The position numbers and the translations under genes are program-made. Below the pieces are notes generated by a model. The model was not told the origin of the DNA, searched no databases, and saw only the letters and a list, made by a program, of their open reading frames with translations. A stretch of DNA of 64,000 nucleotides from JADLDB01 sp040752975 (GTDB taxonomy: Bacteria > Myxococcota > Myxococcia > Myxococcales > Myxococcaceae). Shown here in pieces: positions 8,474 to 16,653 of this stretch (its first letter is position 1; the number at the start of each line of letters is the position of its first letter). The stretch is from contig JBFMHF010000007.1 of the NCBI GenBank assembly GCA_040752975.1, positions 41,236 to 105,235 of the forward strand, given 5' to 3'.

Positions 8474-9612
8474 GCGGCGACGACGCCCAGAAGTGGCTCG
8501 AGAGCCAGCTGCCCGCGATGGAGGCTGCCCTCAAGTCCCTCGTGGAAGTGAACTCCTTCACCGAGAACGCCGCGGGCGGGCGCGAGGTGGGCCGGCTGCT
8601 GGCCGACCTGTTCGCCATTCCCGGGCTCACGCATGAAGTCGTCCCCAGCGCGCGCTTCGCCGACCACCACGTCTTCCGCTCCACCGGAAATGGCACGGCA
8701 CCAATCGCCCTGCTGGGCCACCTCGACACCGTGTTTCCGCCTGGAGTCTTCGAGGGCTACCGCGTCGAAGGCGACAAGCGACGCGGGCCGGGCGTGCTGG
8801 ACATGAAGGGCGGGCTGGTCACCATCGCCTGGGCGCTCAAGGCCGTCGCGCAGACGTCGGGGCTCGACGCGGCGCCACCGCTGCGCGTGGTAGTGGTGGC
8901 GGACGAGGAGGTCGGCTCTCCCGAGGGCGCGCCGCTGATTCGCAGCGTCATCGCCGGCAGCCAGGCCGCGCTGGTGTTTGAATCGGGCCGCAGCAACGAC
9001 GCCCTCGTCACCGAGCGCAAGGGCACAGGCAGTGTGGCCTGCCGCGCGCACGGCAAGGCGGCCCATTCGGGCAACAACTATTGGGACGGGGCCAACGCCA
9101 TCTGGTCGCTCTCGCGCTTCGTCGACAGGGCCCAGCACCTGTCAGACAAGGCCGCCGGCGTCACCGTCAACGTGGGCACCTTCCACGGCGGCACGTCGAA
9201 GAACACCGTCCCCGCCGAGGCCATCGCCGAGCTGGACCTGCGCTTCCCCACCGCGGCGGCGCGGACGGCGTTGCTCGAGGCGCTCGAGGCAGCGGCGAAG
9301 GACGTGGCGGTGGCTGGCACTCGACTCGAGCTCGAGGTGCGCGGCGGGCGGCTGCCGATGGAGAAGACGGCGGCGACGGCTGCGCTGGTGCAGCGCTACG
9401 GCGCGTGCGCGAAGGCGGTGGGCCTGAGCGACCAGGAGGCGCCCCGGGCCGGCGGCGGCAGCGACGGAAACACGGCAGCGGCCATGGGCATCCCCACCCT
9501 CGACGCGCTGGGTCCTCGTGGCCAGCACTTCCACACGCCAGACGAGTACATCGACGTCCGCACGCTGGTGCCGCGCGCGGTGGCGCTGGCGCGATTTCTC
9601 CTCGGCGCCTGA
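8470..9612 (+). CDS. M20-family metallopeptidase, possible ArgE (acetylornithine deacetylase)
   Basis: This 380-residue protein shows the two-zinc M20 signature: GHLDTVF (His84, Asp86), GPGVLDMKGG (Asp111 bridging ligand), ADEEVGS (Glu146 as general base and Glu147 as ligand), Glu171, and a C-terminal ligand His in GQHFHTPDE near residue 360. M20 enzymes include carboxypeptidase G2, succinyl-diaminopimelate desuccinylase and ArgE. The sequence by itself is closest in feel to the glutamate carboxypeptidase group. However, the gene is translationally coupled to argB through a GTGA overlap (start GTG 8470), and a deacetylase is the step needed to close a linear arginine pathway. Assignment as ArgE is an inference from position and size. 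Confidence 0.85.
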   Translation: MSGDDAQKWLESQLPAMEAALKSLVEVNSFTENAAGGREVGRLLADLFAIPGLTHEVVPSARFADHHVFRSTGNGTAPIALLGHLDTVFPPGVFEGYRVEGDKRRGPGVLDMKGGLVTIAWALKAVAQTSGLDAAPPLRVVVVADEEVGSPEGAPLIRSVIAGSQAALVFESGRSNDALVTERKGTGSVACRAHGKAAHSGNNYWDGANAIWSLSRFVDRAQHLSDKAAGVTVNVGTFHGGTSKNTVPAEAIAELDLRFPTAAARTALLEALEAAAKDVAVAGTRLELEVRGGRLPMEKTAATAALVQRYGACAKAVGLSDQEAPRAGGGSDGNTAAAMGIPTLDALGPRGQHFHTPDEYIDVRTLVPRAVALARFLLGA

Positions 9613-9624
9613 CCGGGCGGCGCC

Positions 9625-10512
9625 GTGACAGGGCTGCTGGGTCGGCACCTGCAACGCCGACTGCCCGGGTGCGTTGGCGAACGGGTGTCGAAGAATGGCC
9701 CGGAGCCCCGGCCACTCACTGTCACCGTCAGATTGTTTTCACTCCCTCTGCCCAGCGTGGGTGATCGAGCCAACGACACCCGCGTGCTCGCTGACGCCAC
9801 CGGACAGGTGTTGACGTCTGGTACGGCCGTCAACGCCGACATGGGCTTGAGCGAGGCCGACCTCTTCCGCATCAACGTGGCGACCGCTGGCGTCCTGCGC
9901 GTCGAGGTGGGCTCGTTCGGCTGCTCCAACTTCAGCGACGTTCGGCTGGCGCTGCTCGATTCTTCGGCCAGCCAGTTGAGCAGCGAGCAGAACACCTCCG
10001 CGTTCGCTTGCCGGTTGTTGGTGGCCCAGGTCCAGCCGGGCACCTACTACCTGTCGCTCGCCCGCACGGCGACGGGCAACCAACCATTGCCGTACTGGCT
10101 GACTCCCACCCTGATCACCCAGCGCAGCACCGAGACGGAGGTGAATGACACCACGGCCCAGGCCAACCTGATGACGGGCCCCGACATCGTGATGTGTGGG
10201 GGCCTCGCCAGCACCGGTGACCTCAGCGACACCTTCCTCTTCACGCTCTCATCGCAGGCTGCCCTCCACGCTGAGGTCATCGAGTCCTCCACCGTCAGCA
10301 CGACCTGCGAGTCCTTGAACCTCGACTCCCGGCTCGATCTCCTCAGCGGCGCGGGGCTGCCCCTCCAGGCCAACACCACCGGTGGCCGTGGCAATTGCTC
10401 GCGAATCGACTCGGCGGCCGTGCTGACGCCCGGGACCTACTTCCTCCAGGTGAGCGAGGCGTCGACGACGAAGTCCGGCTTCCCATACTGCCTGGTGGTG
10501 CGCTTGCGGTGA
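9625..10512 (+). CDS. PPC-like beta-domain protein, probably 5'-truncated
   Basis: The open frame from GTG 9625 gives 295 residues. From about residue 45 on it consists of two similar beta-sandwich segments of the pre-peptidase C-terminal (PPC) kind: EADLFRINVATAGVLRVEV with PGTYYLSLA, then GDLSDTFLFTLSSQAALHAEV with PGTYFLQVSE. Such domains sit on exported proteins, yet there is no signal peptide; the first 40 residues are Arg-rich and unconvincing. In another frame, bases 9640-9690 read VGTCNADCPGALANGC, which looks like the Cys-rich parts that precede PPC domains in other lipoproteins of this window. I therefore read this as the tail of a longer exported protein whose 5' half is lost or frameshifted. 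Function unknown. Confidence 0.6.
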   Translation: MTGLLGRHLQRRLPGCVGERVSKNGPEPRPLTVTVRLFSLPLPSVGDRANDTRVLADATGQVLTSGTAVNADMGLSEADLFRINVATAGVLRVEVGSFGCSNFSDVRLALLDSSASQLSSEQNTSAFACRLLVAQVQPGTYYLSLARTATGNQPLPYWLTPTLITQRSTETEVNDTTAQANLMTGPDIVMCGGLASTGDLSDTFLFTLSSQAALHAEVIESSTVSTTCESLNLDSRLDLLSGAGLPLQANTTGGRGNCSRIDSAAVLTPGTYFLQVSEASTTKSGFPYCLVVRLR

Positions 10513-10535
10513 CCCCGCGCCGTGCTGCCCGCGGT

Positions 10536-11822
10536 TCAGGCAGGCAGGAAGAAGCAGTCCACGTAGGGCCGCTCACCCGGGCGGTTCAGGGTGAACTGCT
10601 TCGAGCCGAAGACGCCGGACACGAAGTCCTTCTCCGTCACCCAGGCGGTGCGCCCGCCGTCCGGGTCCGACACGAGAAACTCCCGCCCACCCGCGCCGCG
10701 TCGCGTGGCCGTCAGCAGCATCCAGTGGGCGGGCTCGCTGACGCCGAAGGGCACGTCGACACCGGCTTTGAGGGCGCGCTCCACGGCGTCGAGGTGCCTG
10801 CCGGCCTGCCCGCGGGCGAAGCCGTCAGGAGGGTTCGTCATGCGGTACTGCGTGCCGGTGACGTGGCGCACGTACTTGTCGAAGGCCTTCTGGAACTCGG
10901 CGGTGCCCAGGCCCTCGTCGCGCGCCGGGAGGATGGCGGTGCGCAGCTGCGTCAGCTCCGCGTCGGAAGGAAAGCCACCGAAGCGCTCGCGCACCGCGTG
11001 AAGCGCGTTCTTCGCCCGGGCGTCCAGCGGCCCCAGCGAGCGCGCGTAGCGCAACAGCGCCTCCTTCTGGTCTCCGCTCACCTCGCCGGACGAGGACAGC
11101 CGGCCCAGCGCATTCTTCAGGCGTGAGGCGAGCGCGGACTCGGCGCGGGGAATGCCCACGCCGCCGAACTCCTCCAGCACGGCGCGCTGGAAGTCCGCCG
11201 CAGCGTCGCGTGAAGACGTGGAGGCCCGCCCGCCCGCGTTGATGGCGAAGGCCACCACCGGGTCCGCCTCGGCCAGCACCATCTGCAGCACGGTGGGCCC
11301 GCAGGTGGACGTGAAGCGCTGCAACAGCCCGTCGTCGTCGGCCGCGGCGCGGCCCTTCGGCGCGGTGACGGTGCCGCGCTTCTCCCACAGCGTCTGTGCG
11401 TCGAAGGCGTTGGTGTCCTTCGTCGAGTCGAGGTCCAGCACGGTGGCGCGCTCGCGCAAGGTGGCGCCGTCGAGGCTTTCCACCGCGCGCGCGAAGGTGC
11501 GCAAGGTCGCGAGCGACGCTGCGTCGGTGATGCGGTCAGCCCGGGCGCCCACCGCGCGGAGGAAGAGGCCCTGCCCCACGCCGCTCAAGGCCTTCGCCAG
11601 AGAGAGGAGCTCTTCGCGGGTGCTGGCGCTGGCCTTCTGGAAGGCGGCGCGGACGCGGGTCGCTTCGCGGGGCGTCAGGAGTGGCTCGCTCCCCTCGGGT
11701 CCCAGGCCTCGAGGCAGCTTCGCCGCCGCGTCCAGCAGTCTCCCCAGCGTGTCCTTCGGCGTGCCGGTGGAGGCGCGCGCCAGCGGTCCGGACGGCAGAG
11801 CGGTGCTGATTCGTCGCGGCAT
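10536..11822 (-). CDS. Putative papain-fold (C39-like) cysteine peptidase
   Basis: This 428-residue protein has a helical N-terminal half (about residues 20-160) and a C-terminal half with the arrangement of a papain-like peptidase. A Cys sits at a helix start in TSTCGPTVLQMVL (Cys174), a His in EPAHWMLL (His366), and an Asp in LVSDPDGGR (Asp386). The order and local sequences recall peptidase family C39. About 190 residues of helical insert lie between Cys and His, which is long. No signal peptide, TM segment or neighbouring exporter or substrate is seen, so a role in leader-peptide cleavage is not supported. It could instead be an effector or an intracellular hydrolase. The start ATG 11822 is the first in the frame. 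Divergent from tatT. Confidence 0.6.
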   Translation of the reverse strand: MPRRISTALPSGPLARASTGTPKDTLGRLLDAAAKLPRGLGPEGSEPLLTPREATRVRAAFQKASASTREELLSLAKALSGVGQGLFLRAVGARADRITDAASLATLRTFARAVESLDGATLRERATVLDLDSTKDTNAFDAQTLWEKRGTVTAPKGRAAADDDGLLQRFTSTCGPTVLQMVLAEADPVVAFAINAGGRASTSSRDAAADFQRAVLEEFGGVGIPRAESALASRLKNALGRLSSSGEVSGDQKEALLRYARSLGPLDARAKNALHAVRERFGGFPSDAELTQLRTAILPARDEGLGTAEFQKAFDKYVRHVTGTQYRMTNPPDGFARGQAGRHLDAVERALKAGVDVPFGVSEPAHWMLLTATRRGAGGREFLVSDPDGGRTAWVTEKDFVSGVFGSKQFTLNRPGERPYVDCFFLPA

Positions 11823-11928
11823 GCCTGGCAGAGCCTACGCCACTCTGTCTCGCGAGGTGAGAGATGTCCGGTGTCCTCCGGCACCCTGGCTGAGAGCGCG
11901 GCCTGCGACCAGTCGCGGCGCGAGTTCG

Positions 11929-11955
11929 TTGATCCCGCCCCGCCCGCCTCATACA
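11929..11955 (+). promoter_or_regulatory. Candidate sigma-70-like promoter for tatT-dctP
   Basis: TTGATC (11929-11934) and CATACA (11950-11955) are separated by 15 bases, slightly short of the ideal 17. They lie in the divergent gap between the peptidase gene and tatT, about 33 bases before the tatT start. This is pattern-based only. Confidence 0.3.
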
Positions 11956-11987
11956 ACCCGCCGCGTCTTCAAGGCCCGGAGGGTGTC

Positions 11988-12881
11988 TTGCTGCTGCGTC
12001 TCTTCTTCACCGCGCTCCTCGCGTTGGCGCTGCCCGGCTGCAAGTCCATCGCCACCAACGCCATCGCCGACGCCTTGTCCGGCCCGGGCAACTTAGGCAG
12101 CGACGACGACCCCGAGCTCATCCGCGACGCCGCGCCCTTCGGCCTCAAGACGATGGAGAGCGTGCTGGAGTCCCAGCCCGAACACGTGGGGCTGCTCACC
12201 TCGCTCGCGTCGGGCTTCACCCAGTACGCCTATGCCTTCGTGCAGCAGGACGCGGACGCGGCGGAGCTCGACTCGAAGTTTTCCCAGTCGAAGGCCGGCC
12301 GCGAGCGCGCGAAGAAGCTCTTCCTCCGGGCCCGCGACTACGGCCTGCGCGGCCTCGAGCTGTCCTCTCCCGGCATCACCGAAAAGCTCAAGTCGGTGCG
12401 CGGGCTTCCCGAGGCCGTCGCCCCGCTGAAGAAGGAAGACCTCCCCCTCGTCTACTGGACCGCCGCCGCGTGGGCGCTGGCGATTTCGAACGGGAAGGAA
12501 GACATGCAGCTGGTCGCCGAGTTGCCCGCGCCGGGCGCCCTCCTCACCCGCGCGCTGGAATTGGACGAGGGCTGGGACGACGGCGCGCTGCACGAGTTCG
12601 CCGTGTCCTACGAAGCCGCCCGGCCCGGCGGCACCGAGGCCACCGCGAAGGCACACCTCGACAGGGCGCTTGCGCTCAGCCACGGCCGGCGGCTCGGCGT
12701 GCAGGTGTCCTGGGCCGAAGGGCCGCTGGTGCAGGGCCAGAAGCGCGAGGACTTCGAGAAGACGCTCAAAGCCGTGCTGGCAGCCGACGCCAACGCCTCG
12801 AAGCCCGACCGCCTCGCGAACATCATCGCCCAGCGGCGTGCCAGGCTGTTACTGGACCACGCCGACGACCTCTTCAACTGA
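11988..12881 (+). CDS. tatT: TRAP transporter T component (TatT-like lipoprotein)
   Basis: This 297-residue protein starts with a lipoprotein signal (LLRLFFTALLALALPGC, lipidated Cys18), then a helical body with TPR-like pairs, in particular GLLTSLASGFTQYAYAF and RDYGLRGLEL. This is typical of TatT, the small trimeric lipoprotein that associates with the substrate-binding P protein of some TRAP transporters. The start is TTG 11988, four bases after GGAGGG (11978-11983); CTG codons at 11991 and 11994 are alternatives. An upstream extension to 11871 lacks signal-peptide character. dctP follows 23 bases after the stop, consistent with one transcript. Confidence 0.85.
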   Translation: MLLRLFFTALLALALPGCKSIATNAIADALSGPGNLGSDDDPELIRDAAPFGLKTMESVLESQPEHVGLLTSLASGFTQYAYAFVQQDADAAELDSKFSQSKAGRERAKKLFLRARDYGLRGLELSSPGITEKLKSVRGLPEAVAPLKKEDLPLVYWTAAAWALAISNGKEDMQLVAELPAPGALLTRALELDEGWDDGALHEFAVSYEAARPGGTEATAKAHLDRALALSHGRRLGVQVSWAEGPLVQGQKREDFEKTLKAVLAADANASKPDRLANIIAQRRARLLLDHADDLFN

Positions 12882-12904
12882 TTCACACGCAAAGGGACAA
12901 GACC

Positions 12905-13888
12905 GTGACGAAGCGACTTCTGGCGATGACCGTGGCCCTGCTGGCGATGCCCGCGCTGGCCGAGAAGGTGACCATCAAGCTGGGCACTCTCGCCCCGCAG
13001 GGCAGCACCTGGCACTCGCTGCTCAAGGAGCTGGCCGAGAAGTGGGAGCAGGCGTCCAACGGCGAGGTGAAGCTGAAGATCTACGCCGGCGGCACGCAGG
13101 GCAGCGAAGGCGACATGGTGCGGAAGATGGGCGTGGGCCAGCTGCAGGCCGCGTCCATCACCAACGTCGGCCTGCACGATCTCACCGCCGAGCCGATGGT
13201 CTTCTCCACGCCCGGCATGGTGGACGAGGCGGAGTTCCGCGGCGTCTTCCCGAAGGTGGAAGGGCAGCTGAACGCGGCGCTCGAGGCCAAGGGCTATTCC
13301 GTGCTGGCCTGGGCGCAGGTGGGCACCGTCTACATCTTCTGCACCAAGCCCTACGCGACGCCCGAGGCCGCCGCCGACGCGAAGTTCTTCGCGTGGGACG
13401 GAGACCCTGGCTCCATCGAGGCCTTCAAGCTGGTCGGCTTCCGCCCCGTCGTCCTCTCGTCCGTCGACATCGTCCCCTCGCTGCAGACGGGGATGATCAA
13501 CTGCGTCGCGCAGGTCCCGGCCTACGCGTTGACCGCGCGCCTCTTCGACAAGGCGAACAAGATGATGGACTTCCCGTGGACGTACTTGATCGGCGCCACC
13601 GTGGTGAAGAAGGACGTGTGGGAGAAGATCAACCCCGAGCTGCGCCAGAAGCTCCTGGCCATCGCCAAGGAGATCAACGGCCGCATCGACGCCGAGGTGA
13701 AGCGGCTCAACGACGACGCCATCGTGGCGATGAAGAAGCAGGGCCTCGAGGTGGTGAAGGTCGAGCCCGGCCCCTGGCAGAAGGCGGCGGAGCGGTCCTG
13801 GCCCGCGGTGCGCTCCAAGGTGGTGAGCGAGGCCTTCTTCGACCAGGTCGTGAAGCTGCGCGACGAGTACCGCAAGTCGAAGAAGTAG
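12905..13888 (+). CDS. dctP: TRAP transporter substrate-binding protein (DctP family)
   Basis: This periplasmic solute-binding protein has 327 residues with a cleavable signal (KRLLAMTVALLAMPALA, cut before EK). DctP-family landmarks include IKLGTLAPQGSTW at the mature N terminus, EVKLKIYAGGTQG (residues about 53-65), the helix GDMVRKMGVGQLQAA, and the C-terminal VPAYALTARLFD and TYLIGATVVKK segments. GTG 12905 is the start: AAAGGGA lies seven bases upstream. It binds the ligand for a DctQM permease; the only one in the window is the fused gene at 4592-6532. Neighbour tatT supports a TatT-TatP type system, whose ligands in characterised cases are thought to be hydrophobic. Confidence 0.92.
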   Translation: MTKRLLAMTVALLAMPALAEKVTIKLGTLAPQGSTWHSLLKELAEKWEQASNGEVKLKIYAGGTQGSEGDMVRKMGVGQLQAASITNVGLHDLTAEPMVFSTPGMVDEAEFRGVFPKVEGQLNAALEAKGYSVLAWAQVGTVYIFCTKPYATPEAAADAKFFAWDGDPGSIEAFKLVGFRPVVLSSVDIVPSLQTGMINCVAQVPAYALTARLFDKANKMMDFPWTYLIGATVVKKDVWEKINPELRQKLLAIAKEINGRIDAEVKRLNDDAIVAMKKQGLEVVKVEPGPWQKAAERSWPAVRSKVVSEAFFDQVVKLRDEYRKSKK

Positions 13889-13962
13889 CGCCGCTCCCGA
13901 CTCCGGCCGTGTCTCGCGCCGGCGCTGAGAGGGGTGGGTGCGCGGGGCACGCAGAGTCGTGT

Positions 13963-15534
13963 ATGGAGCCGCCCGTCGTGAACGCCCCCTCGAAGCCGCC
14001 GCCGTCCGTCTCCGCCGAGCAGCTCAAGTCCGTCACCCGCGTCCTCGACGCCGTGGTGCAAGACCGGACGCTGCTCGACGCCCTCTCCGAGGCCGACCGG
14101 AAGGCGCTGCTCGCCGCCGCCGGCCGCGTGTCCACCCCGACGCGCGACGACGTGCACCGGCTGCGCAAGCACCAGAAGAAGAAGGAAGGCGAGCTGCGTC
14201 GCGCGAAGGACCGCGCGGTGCGCGACAACACCGCCATCCGGGTGGCGCGGCAGCAGGCCGTCTTCACCGCGCCTCCGCCGCTGCTCGTCTCGGGGGCTCG
14301 CGCCGACGCGCCGCTGCTGGAAGAGGCGCGCCACTGCTACGTGTGCAAGGCCGACTACCGCCAGGTGCACCACTTCTACGACGCGATGTGCGTGGGGTGC
14401 GGCGACTTCAACTACGCCAGGCGCTTCCCCGTGGGCCGGCTCGACGGGCAGGTGGCCGTCATCACCGGAGCGCGGCTCAAGATTGGCCAGCAGGCCGCGC
14501 TGATGATGTTGCGCGCTGGCGCTCGCGTCATCGCCACCACCCGTTTCCCGCACGACGCGGCGCTGCGCTACGCGAAGGAACCCGACTTCTCCGAGTGGGG
14601 CCACCGCCTCGAGGTGCACGGGCTCGACCTGCGCCACTCCCCGTCGGTGGAGCTGTTCGCGCGCTGGCTGTCCCGCCGTCTTCCGCGCCTCGACATCCTC
14701 ATCAACAACGCGGCTCAGACGGTGCGCCGCCCCGTCGGCTTCTTCTCGCACCTCATGGCGACCGAGGAAGCGCCAGTCTCGACGCTGCCGCCGGGCGCGC
14801 AGGAGCTGCTCAAGGGCCGGCAGGAGTGCCTGTCGGCGATGGGGCTGACTCACGCGCTGCCCAGGGGCGCGGGCGAGGACGTGACCGGGCTGGCGACGTG
14901 GCACGCGGGACAGGGGCCGGGCGCGGGGCTGGTGGCGTCCGCGCGCGCCTCGCAGGTCCGCTACACGTGGGAGGACGCCAGCTACGGCATGGACGTCTTC
15001 CCCGAGGGCAAGCTGGACGCGGATCTCCAGCAGGTCGACCTGCGCACCGTGAACTCCTGGCGCCTCAGGCTACACGAGGTGCCGACGCCCGAGCTCCTCG
15101 AGGTGCAGTTGGTGAACGCGGTGGCGCCCTTCGTCCTCGCTGGGCGCCTGCGGGAATTGATGCGCTCGTCGCCGCCGGGCCACAAGCACATCGTCAACGT
15201 CTCGGCGATGGAAGGCAGCTTCAGCCGCGGCACCAAGACGGACAAGCACCCGCACACCAACATGGCCAAGGCGGCGCTCAACATGATGACGCTCACCAGC
15301 GCGCCCGACTACGCGAAGGACGGCATCTGGATGAACGCGGTGGACACCGGCTGGGTGACGGACGAGGACCCGGCGCAGCACGCCGCGCGCAAGAAGGACG
15401 ACCTCGGCTTCCAGCCTCCGCTGGACATCGTGGACGGCGCTGCGCGGGTGGTCGATCCGATTTTCTCCACCGCGCGGGGCGAAGAGCCGGTGTTCGGCCG
15501 CTTCCTGAAGGACTACCGCCCGACGGCGTGGTGA
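13963..15534 (+). CDS. SDR-family protein with N-terminal zinc-ribbon-like module
   Basis: The 523-residue protein has a helical, Lys/Arg-rich N terminus (1-120), a four-Cys module CYVC-x14-CVGC (Cys125, 128, 143, 146) that looks like a zinc ribbon, and a Rossmann short-chain dehydrogenase domain (about 160-523). The cofactor loop reads TGARLKIG (168-175), NNAAQ follows the expected strand, and VSAMEG holds the Ser (Ser414). The usual catalytic Tyr-x3-Lys is replaced by Thr432-NMA-Lys436. The Ser-to-Lys distance is also longer than in classical SDRs. It may therefore bind NAD(P) without classical catalysis, or use another residue. Substrate unknown. Start ATG 13963 has no strong ribosome-binding site. 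It is 74 bases downstream of dctP, so may or may not share its transcript. Confidence 0.85.
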   Translation: MEPPVVNAPSKPPPSVSAEQLKSVTRVLDAVVQDRTLLDALSEADRKALLAAAGRVSTPTRDDVHRLRKHQKKKEGELRRAKDRAVRDNTAIRVARQQAVFTAPPPLLVSGARADAPLLEEARHCYVCKADYRQVHHFYDAMCVGCGDFNYARRFPVGRLDGQVAVITGARLKIGQQAALMMLRAGARVIATTRFPHDAALRYAKEPDFSEWGHRLEVHGLDLRHSPSVELFARWLSRRLPRLDILINNAAQTVRRPVGFFSHLMATEEAPVSTLPPGAQELLKGRQECLSAMGLTHALPRGAGEDVTGLATWHAGQGPGAGLVASARASQVRYTWEDASYGMDVFPEGKLDADLQQVDLRTVNSWRLRLHEVPTPELLEVQLVNAVAPFVLAGRLRELMRSSPPGHKHIVNVSAMEGSFSRGTKTDKHPHTNMAKAALNMMTLTSAPDYAKDGIWMNAVDTGWVTDEDPAQHAARKKDDLGFQPPLDIVDGAARVVDPIFSTARGEEPVFGRFLKDYRPTAW

Positions 15535-15574
15535 GGACTCGAAGGCGTCGCGCGCGCGCCGGTGTCGTGAAAAG

Positions 15575-16234
15575 GTGCTCCACGGAGGTCGCGCTCTGCA
15601 ACGGGAGCTCACATTCGGTCGGCAGCTCTTCCTGGCGGGCTTCTTCACCGCGCTCCACGCCGTCGTCTACATGGTGGGCAACCACCTGCCGCTGGGCACG
15701 CCGCGCTCGTTGCCGATGACGGCGCTGGACGAGGCGGTGCCCTTCCTGCCCGCCACCGTCTTCGTCTACGTCAGCGACTACGTGCTGGCCTTCGTGGCCT
15801 TCTTGAGCCTCAAGCGTCGCGAGAACGTGCACCGCTTCCTGTGGGTGTTCATGACCTGCGTCGCGGTGGCTGGCGTCATCCACTGGGTGTACCCCACGGC
15901 CTACCCGCGCGAGCGCTTCCCGGTCCCGGAGGACGCGCACGCGTTGTCTCGACTGGCGCTCACCGTCCTGCGCTTCTTCGACTCGCCCAACAGTTGTCTA
16001 CCCAGCCTGCACGTCGCCACGGCCACTGGATCCGCGGTGCTGGTGCGCCGGGAAAATCCGCGCCTCTCGTGGTGGCTCTTCGGCTGGGCGCTGCTGGTCG
16101 CGGCCTCGACCTTGACGGCCAAGCAGCACTACGCCATCGACGTCGCGGCGGGCTTGGCGATGCTGGTGGTGGTGCTGCTCGTCGTCGACGCAGTGCGGGA
16201 CAGGCGCCGCCCCAGGCTCCCGGCCACGACGTGA
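15575..16234 (+). CDS. PAP2-family membrane phosphatase
   Basis: This 219-residue integral membrane protein has about six helices. The PAP2 acid-phosphatase motifs 2 and 3 are visible as PSLHV (near residue 142, with the His that is the general acid) and KQHYAID (near 182, with the nucleophilic His and its Asp partner); motif 1 is poorly conserved. Such proteins remove phosphate from phosphatidate, undecaprenyl diphosphate or sphingolipid phosphates, or transfer phospho-head groups; the aligned spacing and CLPSLHVA resemble the inositolphosphoceramide-synthase-like branch. GTG 15575 is the annotated start; CTG 15596, seven bases after GGAGG, is a possible alternative and would remove seven residues. 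Confidence 0.82.
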   Translation: MLHGGRALQRELTFGRQLFLAGFFTALHAVVYMVGNHLPLGTPRSLPMTALDEAVPFLPATVFVYVSDYVLAFVAFLSLKRRENVHRFLWVFMTCVAVAGVIHWVYPTAYPRERFPVPEDAHALSRLALTVLRFFDSPNSCLPSLHVATATGSAVLVRRENPRLSWWLFGWALLVAASTLTAKQHYAIDVAAGLAMLVVVLLVVDAVRDRRRPRLPATT

Positions 16235-16362
16235 CGCTCCGTGGAATTTCGAGGGCAGCGCGACGCGGCCGAGAGGCGGCATGGCTCAGGGGAAGGTGAG
16301 AAGGCGTGGGCGGGGCGCCCGGCTCGTCCCGCGCAGCCCCTCGGCTTCGGGGCGCGGCCTGG

Positions 16363-16427
16363 AAAGGTGATTCTGGTCGTACTTTGTGTCGTCCCCACAA
16401 CACAAAGTACGACCAGTTCGTACCTTT
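16363..16427. repeat. Long perfect inverted repeat (17-bp stem) with outer arms
   Basis: A perfect 17-bp stem has arms at 16373-16389 and 16400-16416 around a 10-base loop. Outside it AAAGGT (16363-16368) pairs with ACCTTT (16422-16427) after a small 4/5-base internal loop. The element is much richer in A/T than its surroundings. It lies 130 bases after the PAP2 gene in the otherwise gene-free stretch 16235-16653. There is no T-run after the stem, so it is not a standard terminator. It could be a structured RNA, a protein-binding site, or a miniature mobile palindrome. Confidence 0.85.
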
Positions 16428-16434
16428 GAAAGTG

Positions 16435-16455
16435 GAGACCTTCGCGTGAGGTCTC
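16435..16455. repeat. Second small hairpin beside the long inverted repeat
   Basis: GAGACCT (16435-16441) pairs with AGGTCTC (16449-16455) around a seven-base loop, seven bases downstream of the long inverted repeat. The two together look like one structured block. Confidence 0.65.
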
Positions 16456-16492
16456 GGGGCTGTTGCGGGACGAGCAGGTGCGAGGACGACCT

Positions 16493-16572
16493 TCGCTCAT
16501 TCCGTCCTCGAGGCCGTCGCGATGCGCCTCCCCTCGGCCCGCGACGTCCGACCGCTTCGGTCGAATGAGCGA
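16493..16572. other. Nested inverted repeats upstream of the broken kinase gene
   Basis: TCGCTCATTC (16493-16502) is the exact reverse complement of GAATGAGCGA (16563-16572), and inside the enclosed segment CGACCG-CTT-CGGTCG (16549-16563) forms a tight hairpin whose last base is shared with the outer arm. No open frame here has coding character. Together with the two hairpins at 16363-16455 this makes most of the 419-base gap structured, which suggests an RNA leader or small RNA. Confidence 0.45.
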
Positions 16573-16653
16573 CAGGGACGGCGCAGTGCTGGCCCGTTGC
16601 GGCGCAGCAGCCGATGATGGCGCCGTGACGAAGCCGGCGGCGGGCCACAGCGC

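Noticed and set aside
16373..16416. Intrinsic terminator of the PAP2 gene
   Set aside because: No U-tract follows and the structure lies about 140 bases downstream with outer pairing; kept as an unexplained inverted repeat.
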